Source: an uncultured Bacilli bacterium (GTDB taxonomy: Bacteria > Bacillota_I > Bacilli_A > RF39 > UBA660). Taken from it: DNA of 10,711 bases. Below are positions 1 through 6,787 of the stretch, in pieces. The DNA is taken from the NCBI GenBank assembly GCA_947585885.1, contig CANPXI010000025.1:1-10711 (forward strand). The letters are read 5' to 3'. The first letter of the stretch is position 1; every line of letters begins with the position of its first letter. The translations under genes and the position numbers were made by a program. Under the pieces are notes generated by a model that worked only from the letters and a program-made list of their open reading frames with translations, did no database searches and was not told where the DNA came from.

Positions 1-35
1 ACATATTTTTATATATTTAAAACATTAATATAGTT

Positions 36-64
36 TTGACAATATGTACTTAATATGGTATTAT
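36..64 (+). promoter_or_regulatory. promoter of the kinase-like/acidic gene pair
   Basis: A perfect -35 box TTGACA lies at 36-41. After a 17-base spacer comes the -10 box TATTAT at 59-64, preceded by an extended TG (56-57). The translation start at 86 follows a good ribosome binding site (aagaggaa, 73-80), so this is a complete sigma-A-type promoter just ahead of the gene. It is predicted from sequence only. Confidence 0.75.
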
Positions 65-75
65 ACCAAATTAAG
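49..75. promoter_or_regulatory. imperfect palindrome over the -10 (possible operator)
   Basis: Thirteen-base arms at 49-61 and 63-75 are reverse complements except for one pair (55/69), around a central base at 62. The core is TGGTAT / ATACCA. The dyad covers the whole -10 box and runs to the edge of the ribosome binding site, where a bound repressor would block RNA polymerase. Chance palindromes are commoner in AT-rich DNA, but a 12-of-13 match placed exactly on the -10 favours an operator. The binding protein is unknown. The core differs from the two AbiEi-type operators downstream. Confidence 0.45.
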
Positions 76-85
76 AGGAATACAT

Positions 86-1192
86 ATGGATAAATATAAA
101 GATAACAAAGATATAATAAAAAATTTATGGGATACAGATATAAATTTCATAGATAAACTTACATCTGAAGAATTATTTATATTAGTAACATTATTTATAA
201 ATGATGAAGAAATAAGAAAATTAATAGAAAGAGATAAACGTAAAATAATTTATAGATGTGGAATAGACTATGATATGTATAATTATTTTACTCTTCTAAC
301 TTTAAAAATAGCCAAAATATCTTATGAAGAATGTGAAAAATTAATAAACAGTACAATAAAAGAAATATTTTCTAGTAAAAGTATAATAATGCTATTAAAA
401 GAATATAAAAATATGATAACTAATGGTTTATTAACTAAAGAAGAATTATTTAAAAAAATATTAGATGAATTAGAAACAAAAGAAACAGATGTATCATCTG
501 TAATACTATTTGATTTTTATATATTCCCTGACTTTAATTTATACTTACAAGAAAACCATAGAATAATATCAACACTAATAGAATGTTATCAATTATATGA
601 TATAGATGTAATAAGTAGTAAAATATTTAAAGGAAGTACAATAATAGGTAAACTATTAAAAAATGATAATGAACAAATCGCAGCTAAATATTTAAGAAAT
701 ATGTTAGGTGAAAGACAAATATCATCAAGAAACATAAAAATGATTGGTGGAGGCTCTACTTGTCTTGTATTTAAAATAAGAGATTTAGTAATAAAGTTTG
801 GTGAAACAAGACATAATAGAAAAATATACATAAATCATAGAATACTTGCATCTTTATTAAGAAAACTAGAACATAATATAAATGGAGAAGACTTATTTTA
901 TGTAGAAATAATGAAATACGCTCTTGTAGGAGATGTAACAGAAGAAGAAAGAGATGAACTAAAAAAAGATTTATATGATCAAGGATTAATCTGGGATGAT
1001 GATAAACTAGAAAACTGTGGTTTACTAGTTGATGGAGATGAAAACATAAATACATTACCAGTAGACTACATAGAAGTAGCTGGTAATATTGATAACCCAT
1101 ATAGAAGAGAAGAATTTATGAAAAGAAAAAGAAAAGTAGTAGTAATAGATAATGATAATATAAGATTTAACCCAATGAAATCTAATAGATAA
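86..1192 (+). CDS. hypothetical protein with kinase-like C-terminal half
   Basis: This is a 368-aa protein of unrecognised family. I chose ATG 86 because aagaggaa (73-80) sits 5 bases upstream; the frame is open back to 44, but that stretch overlaps the promoter. The N-terminal ~200 residues are helical and charged, without clear motifs. The C-terminal half follows the order of a protein-kinase fold: Gly-rich loop GGGST (221-225), a VIKFG strand with Lys237 where the ATP-binding Lys would be, a hinge-like strand FYVEIMKYA (270-278), WDDDKLEN (303-310), which keeps the D-x-K-x-E-N spacing of the catalytic loop HRDLKPEN, and VVVIDND (351-357) as a possible metal-binding Asp in place of DFG. The roughly 45 residues between the last two motifs are more than in canonical kinases. 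There is no signal peptide or membrane segment, so it is probably cytoplasmic. It is followed after 9 bases by the 92-aa acidic gene, suggesting an operon. That it is a coding gene is near certain; the kinase reading is my inference. Confidence 0.85.
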   Translation: MDKYKDNKDIIKNLWDTDINFIDKLTSEELFILVTLFINDEEIRKLIERDKRKIIYRCGIDYDMYNYFTLLTLKIAKISYEECEKLINSTIKEIFSSKSIIMLLKEYKNMITNGLLTKEELFKKILDELETKETDVSSVILFDFYIFPDFNLYLQENHRIISTLIECYQLYDIDVISSKIFKGSTIIGKLLKNDNEQIAAKYLRNMLGERQISSRNIKMIGGGSTCLVFKIRDLVIKFGETRHNRKIYINHRILASLLRKLEHNINGEDLFYVEIMKYALVGDVTEEERDELKKDLYDQGLIWDDDKLENCGLLVDGDENINTLPVDYIEVAGNIDNPYRREEFMKRKRKVVVIDNDNIRFNPMKSNR

Positions 1193-1201
1193 GAGGTATA
1201 T

Positions 1202-1480
1202 ATGATTATAAATGGAAAAGAATATAACATAAATGATTTAGTAGAAGAAATAGACATTGATAAAAACATACCTAAAAAAAGAAAAAATGGTTTAGTATTA
1301 AGAGATTCTTGGATAGATGTATTAAAAAGATATAACATAGATTATGAAAATTACAGTTCTATAAATAGTTTAATAACTGAAATAGAAGAGATTCTAATAG
1401 AAGAAGGAAGTATTGAAGAATTAGAAAATCTAAGTGAAGAACTACAAGAAATGGAATACTATAACTATACTAACAAATAA
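1202..1480 (+). CDS. small acidic hypothetical protein
   Basis: This 92-aa protein has no family I recognise. ATG 1202 is preceded by the ribosome binding site aagaggt, starting only 9 bases after the upstream stop, so the two genes are almost certainly co-transcribed. The N-terminal part carries a basic patch KKRKNG (about residues 25-30). A predicted helical segment (DSWIDVLKRYNIDYENYSSI) follows, then a strongly acidic helix rich in Glu (about residues 57-85), and a Tyr/Asn-rich tail. There is no signal peptide or membrane helix. Its size, acidity and tight linkage suggest a partner or regulator of the larger protein, but nothing in the sequence proves this. Confidence 0.8.
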   Translation: MIINGKEYNINDLVEEIDIDKNIPKKRKNGLVLRDSWIDVLKRYNIDYENYSSINSLITEIEEILIEEGSIEELENLSEELQEMEYYNYTNK

Positions 1481-1544
1481 AACCCGTTGCATTTTTTTGA
1501 CACAAGTGGCAAAAATATGAAATGAGAATTAAAATAAATTAGTT
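1481..1544. other. intergenic spacer with T-run and imperfect dyad
   Basis: The spacer holds a seven-T run (1492-1498) overlapping an imperfect palindrome at 1494-1515, with 10-base arms, one mismatched pair and a 2-base centre. A TTGACA (1497-1502) lies inside it, but no -10 box stands at a suitable distance, so I do not call a promoter. No convincing intrinsic terminator for the upstream pair is visible. Transcripts could end at the T-run or at the large dyad that follows. Confidence 0.35.
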
Positions 1545-1571
1545 AACAATCACACTGAAAAATGTTATAAT
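1543..1571 (+). promoter_or_regulatory. promoter of first AbiEi-like gene
   Basis: The -35 TTAACA (1543-1548) and -10 TATAAT (1566-1571) are separated by exactly 17 bases, with an extended TG (1563-1564). Expected initiation lies around 1578, inside the right arm of the inverted repeat. The strong consensus match makes this a confident promoter that the overlapping dyad could shut off. Confidence 0.85.
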
Positions 1572-1586
1572 TTCAGTGTGATTGTT
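1545..1586. promoter_or_regulatory. perfect 16-nt inverted repeat operator 1
   Basis: The arms AACAATCACACTGAAA (1545-1560) and its exact reverse complement (1571-1586) flank the 10-base spacer aatgttataa. The dyad covers most of the -35, the full spacer and the -10. Only part of the right arm would be transcribed from this promoter, so it should act as DNA rather than as an RNA hairpin on that transcript. AbiEi of Streptococcus agalactiae is known to repress its own operon through inverted repeats in the promoter. By analogy, the protein encoded just downstream is the likely ligand. A secondary role as terminator for readthrough from upstream is possible, but the following T-tract is short. 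Confidence 0.85.
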
Positions 1587-1605
1587 TTATAAAGAGGTGA
1601 CTTTT

Positions 1606-2358
1606 ATGAATGAAAAAATAGAATTTAAAATTGATAATAAAATTATAAAAGATTATATAGAAACTTTTAATTCTATAAATTTTAAAATGGAAGAAATTAA
1701 AAAACATGATATATCTAAAATAATAGAACAATTTTATTCTTCTTTTCCAAAAAAGAAAAATAAAATAATGACAGATGTTATTAAACAAATAATAAAAGTT
1801 AATAATGGAGTAATTTTTACAAAAATGCTTGAACCACTTAATATTAGTAGACAATATCTAAATGAACTAGAAAAAAATAATATAATTGAAAGAATTTCTA
1901 GAGGCATTTATGTATCTACTGATTCTTTTATAGATGATTTTTATATATTTCAAAGTCAATATAAAAAAGCAATATTTTCTCATATGAATGCACTTTATTT
2001 TTATAACCTTACAGAAGAAATACCTTATAATTTTACTATTACCATTCCTCAAAGTTACCATATAGATAAACTAAATGAAAAATGTAACATATTCTATGTT
2101 TCAGATGATATTTATAAACTAGGACTAACTGAAGTTAAAACACTAAATGGTAATATTGTAAAAGTTTATGATAGAGAAAGATGTATTTGTGATATTATAA
2201 GATCTATTAATAGAATGGACTATGAACAAGTAAAAAAGACAATAAAAAATTATGTTAATTCAAAAGAAAAAAATCTATCTAAACTATCTCTATATTCAAA
2301 AGAAATGGGAATTAATAAAAAAGTAATGAAAATGGTAAGTGATGCTAATTATGAGTAA
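1606..2358 (+). CDS. AbiEi-type winged-helix regulator, orphan (paralogue 1)
   Basis: This 250-aa protein resembles AbiEi, the antitoxin and transcriptional repressor of type IV toxin-antitoxin systems. ATG 1606 has the ribosome binding site aaagaggtga 5 bases upstream; the frame is open to a TTG at 1582, but that falls in the operator. Residues 1-52 are a charged helical extension that the next gene lacks. A winged helix spans about 55-103 (recognition helix near LNISRQYLNELEKNN, wing RISRGIYV). The AbiEi core follows: FSHMNALYFYNL (124-135), a beta-rich section with GNIVKVYDRERCICDIIRS (182-200), and a helical C-terminus. It is clearly paralogous to the next gene. No AbiEii nucleotidyltransferase toxin lies beside it. 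It is probably a cytoplasmic DNA-binding autorepressor; whether it neutralises a toxin elsewhere is unknown. Confidence 0.85.
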   Translation: MNEKIEFKIDNKIIKDYIETFNSINFKMEEIKKHDISKIIEQFYSSFPKKKNKIMTDVIKQIIKVNNGVIFTKMLEPLNISRQYLNELEKNNIIERISRGIYVSTDSFIDDFYIFQSQYKKAIFSHMNALYFYNLTEEIPYNFTITIPQSYHIDKLNEKCNIFYVSDDIYKLGLTEVKTLNGNIVKVYDRERCICDIIRSINRMDYEQVKKTIKNYVNSKEKNLSKLSLYSKEMGINKKVMKMVSDANYE

Positions 2359-2366
2359 AAATATAG

Positions 2367-2395
2367 TTGACATTCATACGGATAAATGTTAAAAT
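2367..2395 (+). promoter_or_regulatory. promoter of second AbiEi-like gene
   Basis: A perfect -35 TTGACA (2367-2372), a 17-base spacer and the -10 TAAAAT (2390-2395) with extended TG (2387-2388). It starts 9 bases after the stop of the previous gene, so the second paralogue has independent control despite the tandem arrangement. Layout matches the first promoter base for base. Confidence 0.85.
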
Positions 2396-2408
2396 ATCCG
2401 TATGAATG
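2371..2408. promoter_or_regulatory. perfect 14-nt inverted repeat operator 2
   Basis: The arms CATTCATACGGATA (2371-2384) and its exact reverse complement (2395-2408) flank the 10-base spacer aatgttaaaa. The dyad axis sits immediately before the -10 and 22.5 bases from the first base of the -35, the same as in operator 1. Ten of the 14 arm bases match the inner 14 bases of the operator 1 arm (shared pattern CAWTCAYACKGAWA). This looks like a paralogous operator that has drifted with its regulator. Confidence 0.85.
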
Positions 2409-2424
2409 ATAAAAAGGTGAAGTT

Positions 2425-3048
2425 ATGAATACTAGTTCGAAAAAAGAATTTATATCTGAAAGTTATTTTGAAATTATAAAAGATGTAATGAAAAAAAATA
2501 ATGGTTATGTAACAACAAGATTTATAGAAAGTTTAGGAATAAATAGAAACTATATATCTATTATGGAAAAGAAAAAAATTATTGAGAAAGTAGCAAAAGG
2601 TGTTTATATTGATATTGATAAAATAGAAGATGTTTATTATATTTTAAGTCTAACAACACCCAAGATTATATATTCACATATGACTGCACTTTATTTTCAT
2701 AATCTATCAATTAAAGCTCCAGGTAATAGTTTTGATATTACTGTAACAAAAAAATATAATAACCCTAAATTAAAAGAACATAATGTTTTTTATGTAGATG
2801 AAAAATTTTACAATATCGGTATAGTAGAAGTAAAAACACCTTCAGGAAATATTGTAAAAGCTTACGATATAGAAAGGTGTATATGTGACATAATTCGTTC
2901 TAGAAAAAGAATGGATTTAGAACACGTTAAATACTCTATAAGAGAATATATAAAAAGAAAGGATAAAAATCTTATAAAACTATCCCAATATGCTGATATG
3001 TTTGGGATAAAAAAAGAAGTAATGGATTTTATAAATATATTGTATTAA
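2425..3048 (+). CDS. AbiEi-type winged-helix regulator, orphan (paralogue 2)
   Basis: This 207-aa AbiEi-like protein has a length usual for the family. ATG 2425 follows the ribosome binding site aaaaaggtga (2411-2420) with 4 bases between. A winged helix spans about 15-62 (helix LGINRNYISIMEKKK, wing KVAKGVYI). The AbiEi core is at YSHMTALYFHNL (83-94) and GNIVKAYDIERCICDIIRS (141-159), nearly the same as in the upstream paralogue. It lacks that protein's ~50-residue N-terminal extension. The recognition helices differ, as do the two operators. The gene ends at a small terminator and is followed by an unrelated cation pump, so again no toxin partner is adjacent. Expected role: promoter-binding autorepressor. 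An antitoxin role acting in trans, or a purely regulatory role, are both open. Confidence 0.87.
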   Translation: MNTSSKKEFISESYFEIIKDVMKKNNGYVTTRFIESLGINRNYISIMEKKKIIEKVAKGVYIDIDKIEDVYYILSLTTPKIIYSHMTALYFHNLSIKAPGNSFDITVTKKYNNPKLKEHNVFYVDEKFYNIGIVEVKTPSGNIVKAYDIERCICDIIRSRKRMDLEHVKYSIREYIKRKDKNLIKLSQYADMFGIKKEVMDFINILY

Positions 3049-3056
3049 TAATGTGA

Positions 3057-3083
3057 AGCAATATTTATTGCTATTTTTTCTTT
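3057..3083 (+). terminator. short intrinsic terminator after AbiEi paralogue 2
   Basis: The stem AGCAAT (3057-3062) / ATTGCT (3067-3072) has a 4-base loop and is followed by TTTTTT (3074-3079) and further T's. With only 6 pairs it is weak, but its position 8 bases after the stop and the T-tract support it. Confidence 0.55.
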
Positions 3084-3092
3084 TCTATTTAA

Positions 3093-3121
3093 TTTACTTT
3101 ACTTAACTAATTTGATAAAAT
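3093..3121 (+). promoter_or_regulatory. promoter of cation pump/exchanger operon
   Basis: The -10 TAAAAT (3116-3121) has an extended TG (3113-3114). The -35 TTTACT (3093-3098) matches consensus at 4 of 6 bases with a 17-base spacer. The ribosome binding site AAAGGAG follows at 3136-3142. No dyad or riboswitch-like structure is visible in the short leader. Confidence 0.6.
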
Positions 3122-3148
3122 TAAAAAAGAATAATAAAGGAGCTTATG

Positions 3149-5824
3149 ATGAAAGAAGAATGGTACTTACTAAAAGAAAATGAAATACTAAAAAAATTAA
3201 ATACTAATACTTCTGGTCTAACTGATATAGAAGCAGAAGAAAGACTTAGAATAAATGGAAAAAACGTTCTTCCTAAAGGAAAAAAGAAAACATTTATAGA
3301 AGTATTTTTTAGTGAACTTAAAAGTCCAATAGTCATAATACTTTTAATAACCATGGTTTTATCATTCATTGTAGGTGAAACTTTAGATGGAATATTCATA
3401 TTTGTAGTTGTAGTATTAGATGCACTTCTTGGTTCTGTACAAGAATGGAAAAGTAGTAAAAATGCTGAAGCACTAGCAAGTTTAGTGAAAATAGAAGCAA
3501 CAGTAATAAGAAATGGAAGAACTTTAGTAATAAATGCTGAAGATTTAGTCCCTGGAGATATTGTTTTAATGGAGTCAGGTACAAAAGTACCAGCAGATAT
3601 AAGAATAATAGAAGCACAAAACTTAAGTATAGATGAATCTATATTAACAGGTGAATCATTTGCAAGGGAAAAATCAAGTCAAGTAATAACTGAAGAAGTA
3701 GTAATAAATGACCGCTCCAACATGGCTTATATTGGTACATCTGTCATGAGAGGAAGAGCAAAAGGAATAGTAGTTGAAACTGGAGCATTTACTGAAATAG
3801 GTAGACTAGCAAAAGAAGTATTAACAAAAGAAGAAACACCTTCTCCTCTTCAAATAAGAATGAAAAAATTCACAAAACAACTAGGTATTTTAGTATCAGT
3901 AATAGCCTTACTTATTGGAATAGTATTATACACAAAAAACTATGCTCCAAGAGAAATATTCTTTCTAGTAATAGCTTTATCAATTTCTGCTATTCCAGAA
4001 GGCCTTCCAGTAGTACTTACATTATCTCTTTCAATTGCCTCTAACAAAATGGCTAAAAGAAATGTCTTAGTAAAAAAACTAAACTCAGTAGAAGCATTAG
4101 GTTCAGCAACAGTAATAGCTAGTGATAAAACAGGAACACTTACAATAAATGAACAAACAGTAAAAAAAATATTACTTCCAAGTGGAAAAGAATACAAAGT
4201 AACAGGAAGTGGCTATAATGGAATTGGTAAAATAGAAGGAGATAACTTAAGTGAAATAGACTTGCTAGTAAAAGAAGGAGTATACAATAACGAAGCAAAC
4301 CTAGAAAAAGTAGGTAGTGAATGGATAAGTTATGGTGACTCAATGGACATAGCATTACTTTCTTTAGGTTATAAAAATAATTTAAATATAAAAAATCTAA
4401 AAGAAAACGTATTAGGTAGAATTCCATATGAATCAGATGCAGGCTATTCAGTATCTTTCTATAAAGAAAATAATAAATACTATGTATGTGTAAAGGGAAC
4501 CCTAGAAAAAATACTAAACTTTTCTAAAAATATGATAGTAAATGGAAAAGAAACAGAATTAAATGTAGAAAAAATAAAAGAACAAAACGAACTTCTTGCA
4601 AAAGAAGGCTACAGGGTATTAGCTTTTGCTTCTAATGAAATAAAAAACTTTAACCTAAAAGAAAACTATACAGAAAGTGATATTCCTTTACTAAACTTCT
4701 TAGGTTTAATAGCATTTATTGATCCTATAAGAAAAGAAGCAAAAGAGTCAGTCTCTACTTGTAAAAATGCTGGAATAAAAGTAGTAATGATAACAGGAGA
4801 CCATCCTTTAACAGCATTTACAGTAGCAAAAGAGTTAGGTATAGCTACTAACTTAGTAGAAGTAGTAACAGGAGACGTAATAGAAAAAGAAATACTAAAA
4901 GGTGAAAAAAGTTTTGATGAATTTATAAGAACAAAAAAAGTATTTTCAAGAGTTACTCCACTACAAAAACTTGAAATAGTCGACTCTTATAAAAGACAAG
5001 GTGAGTTTGTTGGTGTTACAGGTGACGGAGTAAATGATGCACCAGCATTAAAAGCCGCAAATGTTGGTATATCTATGGGTAGTGGAACAGACGTAGCAAA
5101 AGAAACAGGACAAATGATAATAACAGACGATAGATTCTCTTCAATTGTAGGTGGTGTAGAAGAAGGAAGAAATGCTTATAATAATGTAAGAAAAGTAACA
5201 TATATGCTTCTTTCTTGTGCTGTATGTGAAGTAGTATTTTATATATTCTCTATTTTACTAGGATATACTCTTCCACTTACAGCAATACAACTACTATGGT
5301 TAAACTTAGTAACTGATGGAATACAAGACGTTGCCTTAGCTTTTGAAAAAGGTGAAAAAGACGTAATGAAAATGCACCCTAGAAAAACAAATGAAAGTCT
5401 TTTTGATAGATTATTAATAAATGAAATAGTTTTACTTGGACTTACAATGGGAATAATAGTATTTGGAGTATGGATATACTTAATAGATGTTTTATCTTTA
5501 GATATAACGACTGCAAGAAGTTATATATTACTTCTAATGGTATTCATGCAAAATATCCACTGCTTTAACTGTAGAAGTGAAACATTATCCATATTTAAAA
5601 AGCCATTAAAAGAAAACAAAATGCTACTTTTTGGAGTATCTATAGTACTACTAATAGAATTCTTTGTAGTAGAAAACAGTTTCTTATCAAACATACTAGA
5701 AACAACACCTATTCCATTAAATCATATATTTATTTTATTACTCCTAACTATACCAATAATAATAGTCTCTGAACTACTAAAATACTTTGAAAGAGAAAAA
5801 CAAAAACGGGGTGAATTAAAATGA
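3149..5824 (+). CDS. P2-type cation-translocating (Ca2+-type) P-type ATPase
   Basis: This 891-aa membrane pump couples ATP hydrolysis to cation (probably Ca2+) export. ATG 3149 is 6 bases from AAAGGAG; ATG 3146 is only 3 away and adds one residue. In order: an N-terminal cation-ATPase domain, a TM pair (about 52-88), the actuator loop TGES (167-170), M4 PEGLP (283-287), the phosphorylation motif DKTGTLT (Asp326), KGTLEK in the nucleotide-binding domain, the hinge TGDGVNDAP (624-632), then six C-terminal helices. Of the SERCA Ca2+ ligands, the M4 Glu (E284), the M5 Glu (E694) and the M6 N719, T722 and D723 (NLVTDG) are present, but the Asn768 equivalent is Ala (A691). M6 continues GIQDVALAFEKGE, as in a bacterial subgroup sometimes annotated only as cation ATPase. 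Its stop overlaps a CaCA exchanger by 4 bases, which supports Ca2+. Na+ or Mn2+ cannot be excluded. Confidence 0.95.
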   Translation: MKEEWYLLKENEILKKLNTNTSGLTDIEAEERLRINGKNVLPKGKKKTFIEVFFSELKSPIVIILLITMVLSFIVGETLDGIFIFVVVVLDALLGSVQEWKSSKNAEALASLVKIEATVIRNGRTLVINAEDLVPGDIVLMESGTKVPADIRIIEAQNLSIDESILTGESFAREKSSQVITEEVVINDRSNMAYIGTSVMRGRAKGIVVETGAFTEIGRLAKEVLTKEETPSPLQIRMKKFTKQLGILVSVIALLIGIVLYTKNYAPREIFFLVIALSISAIPEGLPVVLTLSLSIASNKMAKRNVLVKKLNSVEALGSATVIASDKTGTLTINEQTVKKILLPSGKEYKVTGSGYNGIGKIEGDNLSEIDLLVKEGVYNNEANLEKVGSEWISYGDSMDIALLSLGYKNNLNIKNLKENVLGRIPYESDAGYSVSFYKENNKYYVCVKGTLEKILNFSKNMIVNGKETELNVEKIKEQNELLAKEGYRVLAFASNEIKNFNLKENYTESDIPLLNFLGLIAFIDPIRKEAKESVSTCKNAGIKVVMITGDHPLTAFTVAKELGIATNLVEVVTGDVIEKEILKGEKSFDEFIRTKKVFSRVTPLQKLEIVDSYKRQGEFVGVTGDGVNDAPALKAANVGISMGSGTDVAKETGQMIITDDRFSSIVGGVEEGRNAYNNVRKVTYMLLSCAVCEVVFYIFSILLGYTLPLTAIQLLWLNLVTDGIQDVALAFEKGEKDVMKMHPRKTNESLFDRLLINEIVLLGLTMGIIVFGVWIYLIDVLSLDITTARSYILLLMVFMQNIHCFNCRSETLSIFKKPLKENKMLLFGVSIVLLIEFFVVENSFLSNILETTPIPLNHIFILLLLTIPIIIVSELLKYFEREKQKRGELK

Positions 5825-6777
5825 TGATACTTACCTGTATAGTTTTATTAACAATTGGACTAATTCTACTAATATTCTTTTCAGATGTATTTGTAGATGC
5901 AGCAAGTTCACTATCTATTAGACTAAAAGTACCTAAAATGCTAATAGCCTTAACAATTGCATCTTTTGGAACATGTGCTCCAGAACTAGCTATCTCATTT
6001 AATAGTATAAGAACTGGAAACGTAGATATGACTCTGGCAAACGTAATAGGTAGCTCAATAGTTAACATACTATTAATAGTCGGAATTGCTGCAATAGTAA
6101 AACCAATAAAAGTAAAAGATAGAACAATAAAAAAAGAATTACCACTTCTAGTATTTATAACATTTGCTTTCTTCATATTACTAAGTGATGGCCTATTTAA
6201 GCAAGGAGCTGTAAATGGTTTATCAAGAGCTGATGCAATGGTACTAATAGCTTGGTTCATATTCTTTATATATTACATAATAATGGTAGTAAGAAAATCA
6301 AAAAGTGATGAAAAAGATAAACCAAAGTACCCTCTAAAATCTTCAGTACTCTTAATAATATTCAGTTTAATAGCCATAGTAATTGCATCAGATATGGTAG
6401 TTGATAATGCAGTACTACTTGCTGAAACTTTAGGAATAAGTCAAAAAATAATATCAATGACTATAATAGTAATAGGTACAAGCTTACCAGAACTTACAAT
6501 GACAGTCACATCAGCTAAACACGGAGAATTCGATATGGCTGTTGGAAACATAATAGGAACAAATATATTTAACATATGTATAGTCTTAGGTCTGCCTATA
6601 ATTGTATATGGCTCAATTACATCTAATGCATTTAACTTTATTGATTCACTTGTAGTCTTAGTAGCTGCTCTTTCATTCTACATATTTGGTAGAAGTGATA
6701 AAGAATTATCAAGAAGAGAAGGAATATTTATGGTAACCTTATTCTTAATTTATTATATCTATATTATATTAACATAA
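5821..6777 (+). CDS. CaCA-family Na+/Ca2+ exchanger (YrbG-like)
   Basis: This 318-aa, roughly 10-helix membrane protein carries the two inverted alpha repeats that define the CaCA superfamily. Alpha-1 is TIASFGTCAPELAISFNSI (45-63) followed by NVIGSSIVNILL (74-85). Alpha-2 is IVIGTSLPELTMTVTSA (216-232) followed by NIIGTNIFNI (243-252). The acidic pairs P-E (54-55 and 223-224) are the expected ion ligands. Alpha-1 has Phe-Gly-Thr-Cys-Ala where most homologues have Gly-Thr-Ser-Leu, a mild divergence. A short charged cytoplasmic loop (159-170) separates the halves. The likely role is secondary Ca2+ export driven by Na+ or H+, complementing the ATPase. ATG 5821 overlaps the ATPase stop (ATGA), and GGGGTGA (5808-5814) lies 6 bases upstream inside the ATPase gene, so translation is probably coupled. 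ATG 5824 is an alternative start. Confidence 0.93.
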   Translation: MMILTCIVLLTIGLILLIFFSDVFVDAASSLSIRLKVPKMLIALTIASFGTCAPELAISFNSIRTGNVDMTLANVIGSSIVNILLIVGIAAIVKPIKVKDRTIKKELPLLVFITFAFFILLSDGLFKQGAVNGLSRADAMVLIAWFIFFIYYIIMVVRKSKSDEKDKPKYPLKSSVLLIIFSLIAIVIASDMVVDNAVLLAETLGISQKIISMTIIVIGTSLPELTMTVTSAKHGEFDMAVGNIIGTNIFNICIVLGLPIIVYGSITSNAFNFIDSLVVLVAALSFYIFGRSDKELSRREGIFMVTLFLIYYIYIILT

Positions 6778-6787
6778 AGTTCAAACC

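Noticed and set aside
1545..1586. Inverted repeat read as a terminator for the upstream gene pair
   Set aside because: The stem is strong but is followed by only a short T stretch, and it coincides exactly with a consensus promoter. The same architecture recurs at 2371-2408, which favours an operator. A minor terminator role is not excluded.
5748..6260. Long antisense reading frame (170 codons) opposite the exchanger gene
   Set aside because: It mirrors the CaCA gene, whose alpha repeats are clearly real, has no ribosome binding site or recognisable motif, and is explained by codon bias of the + strand gene.
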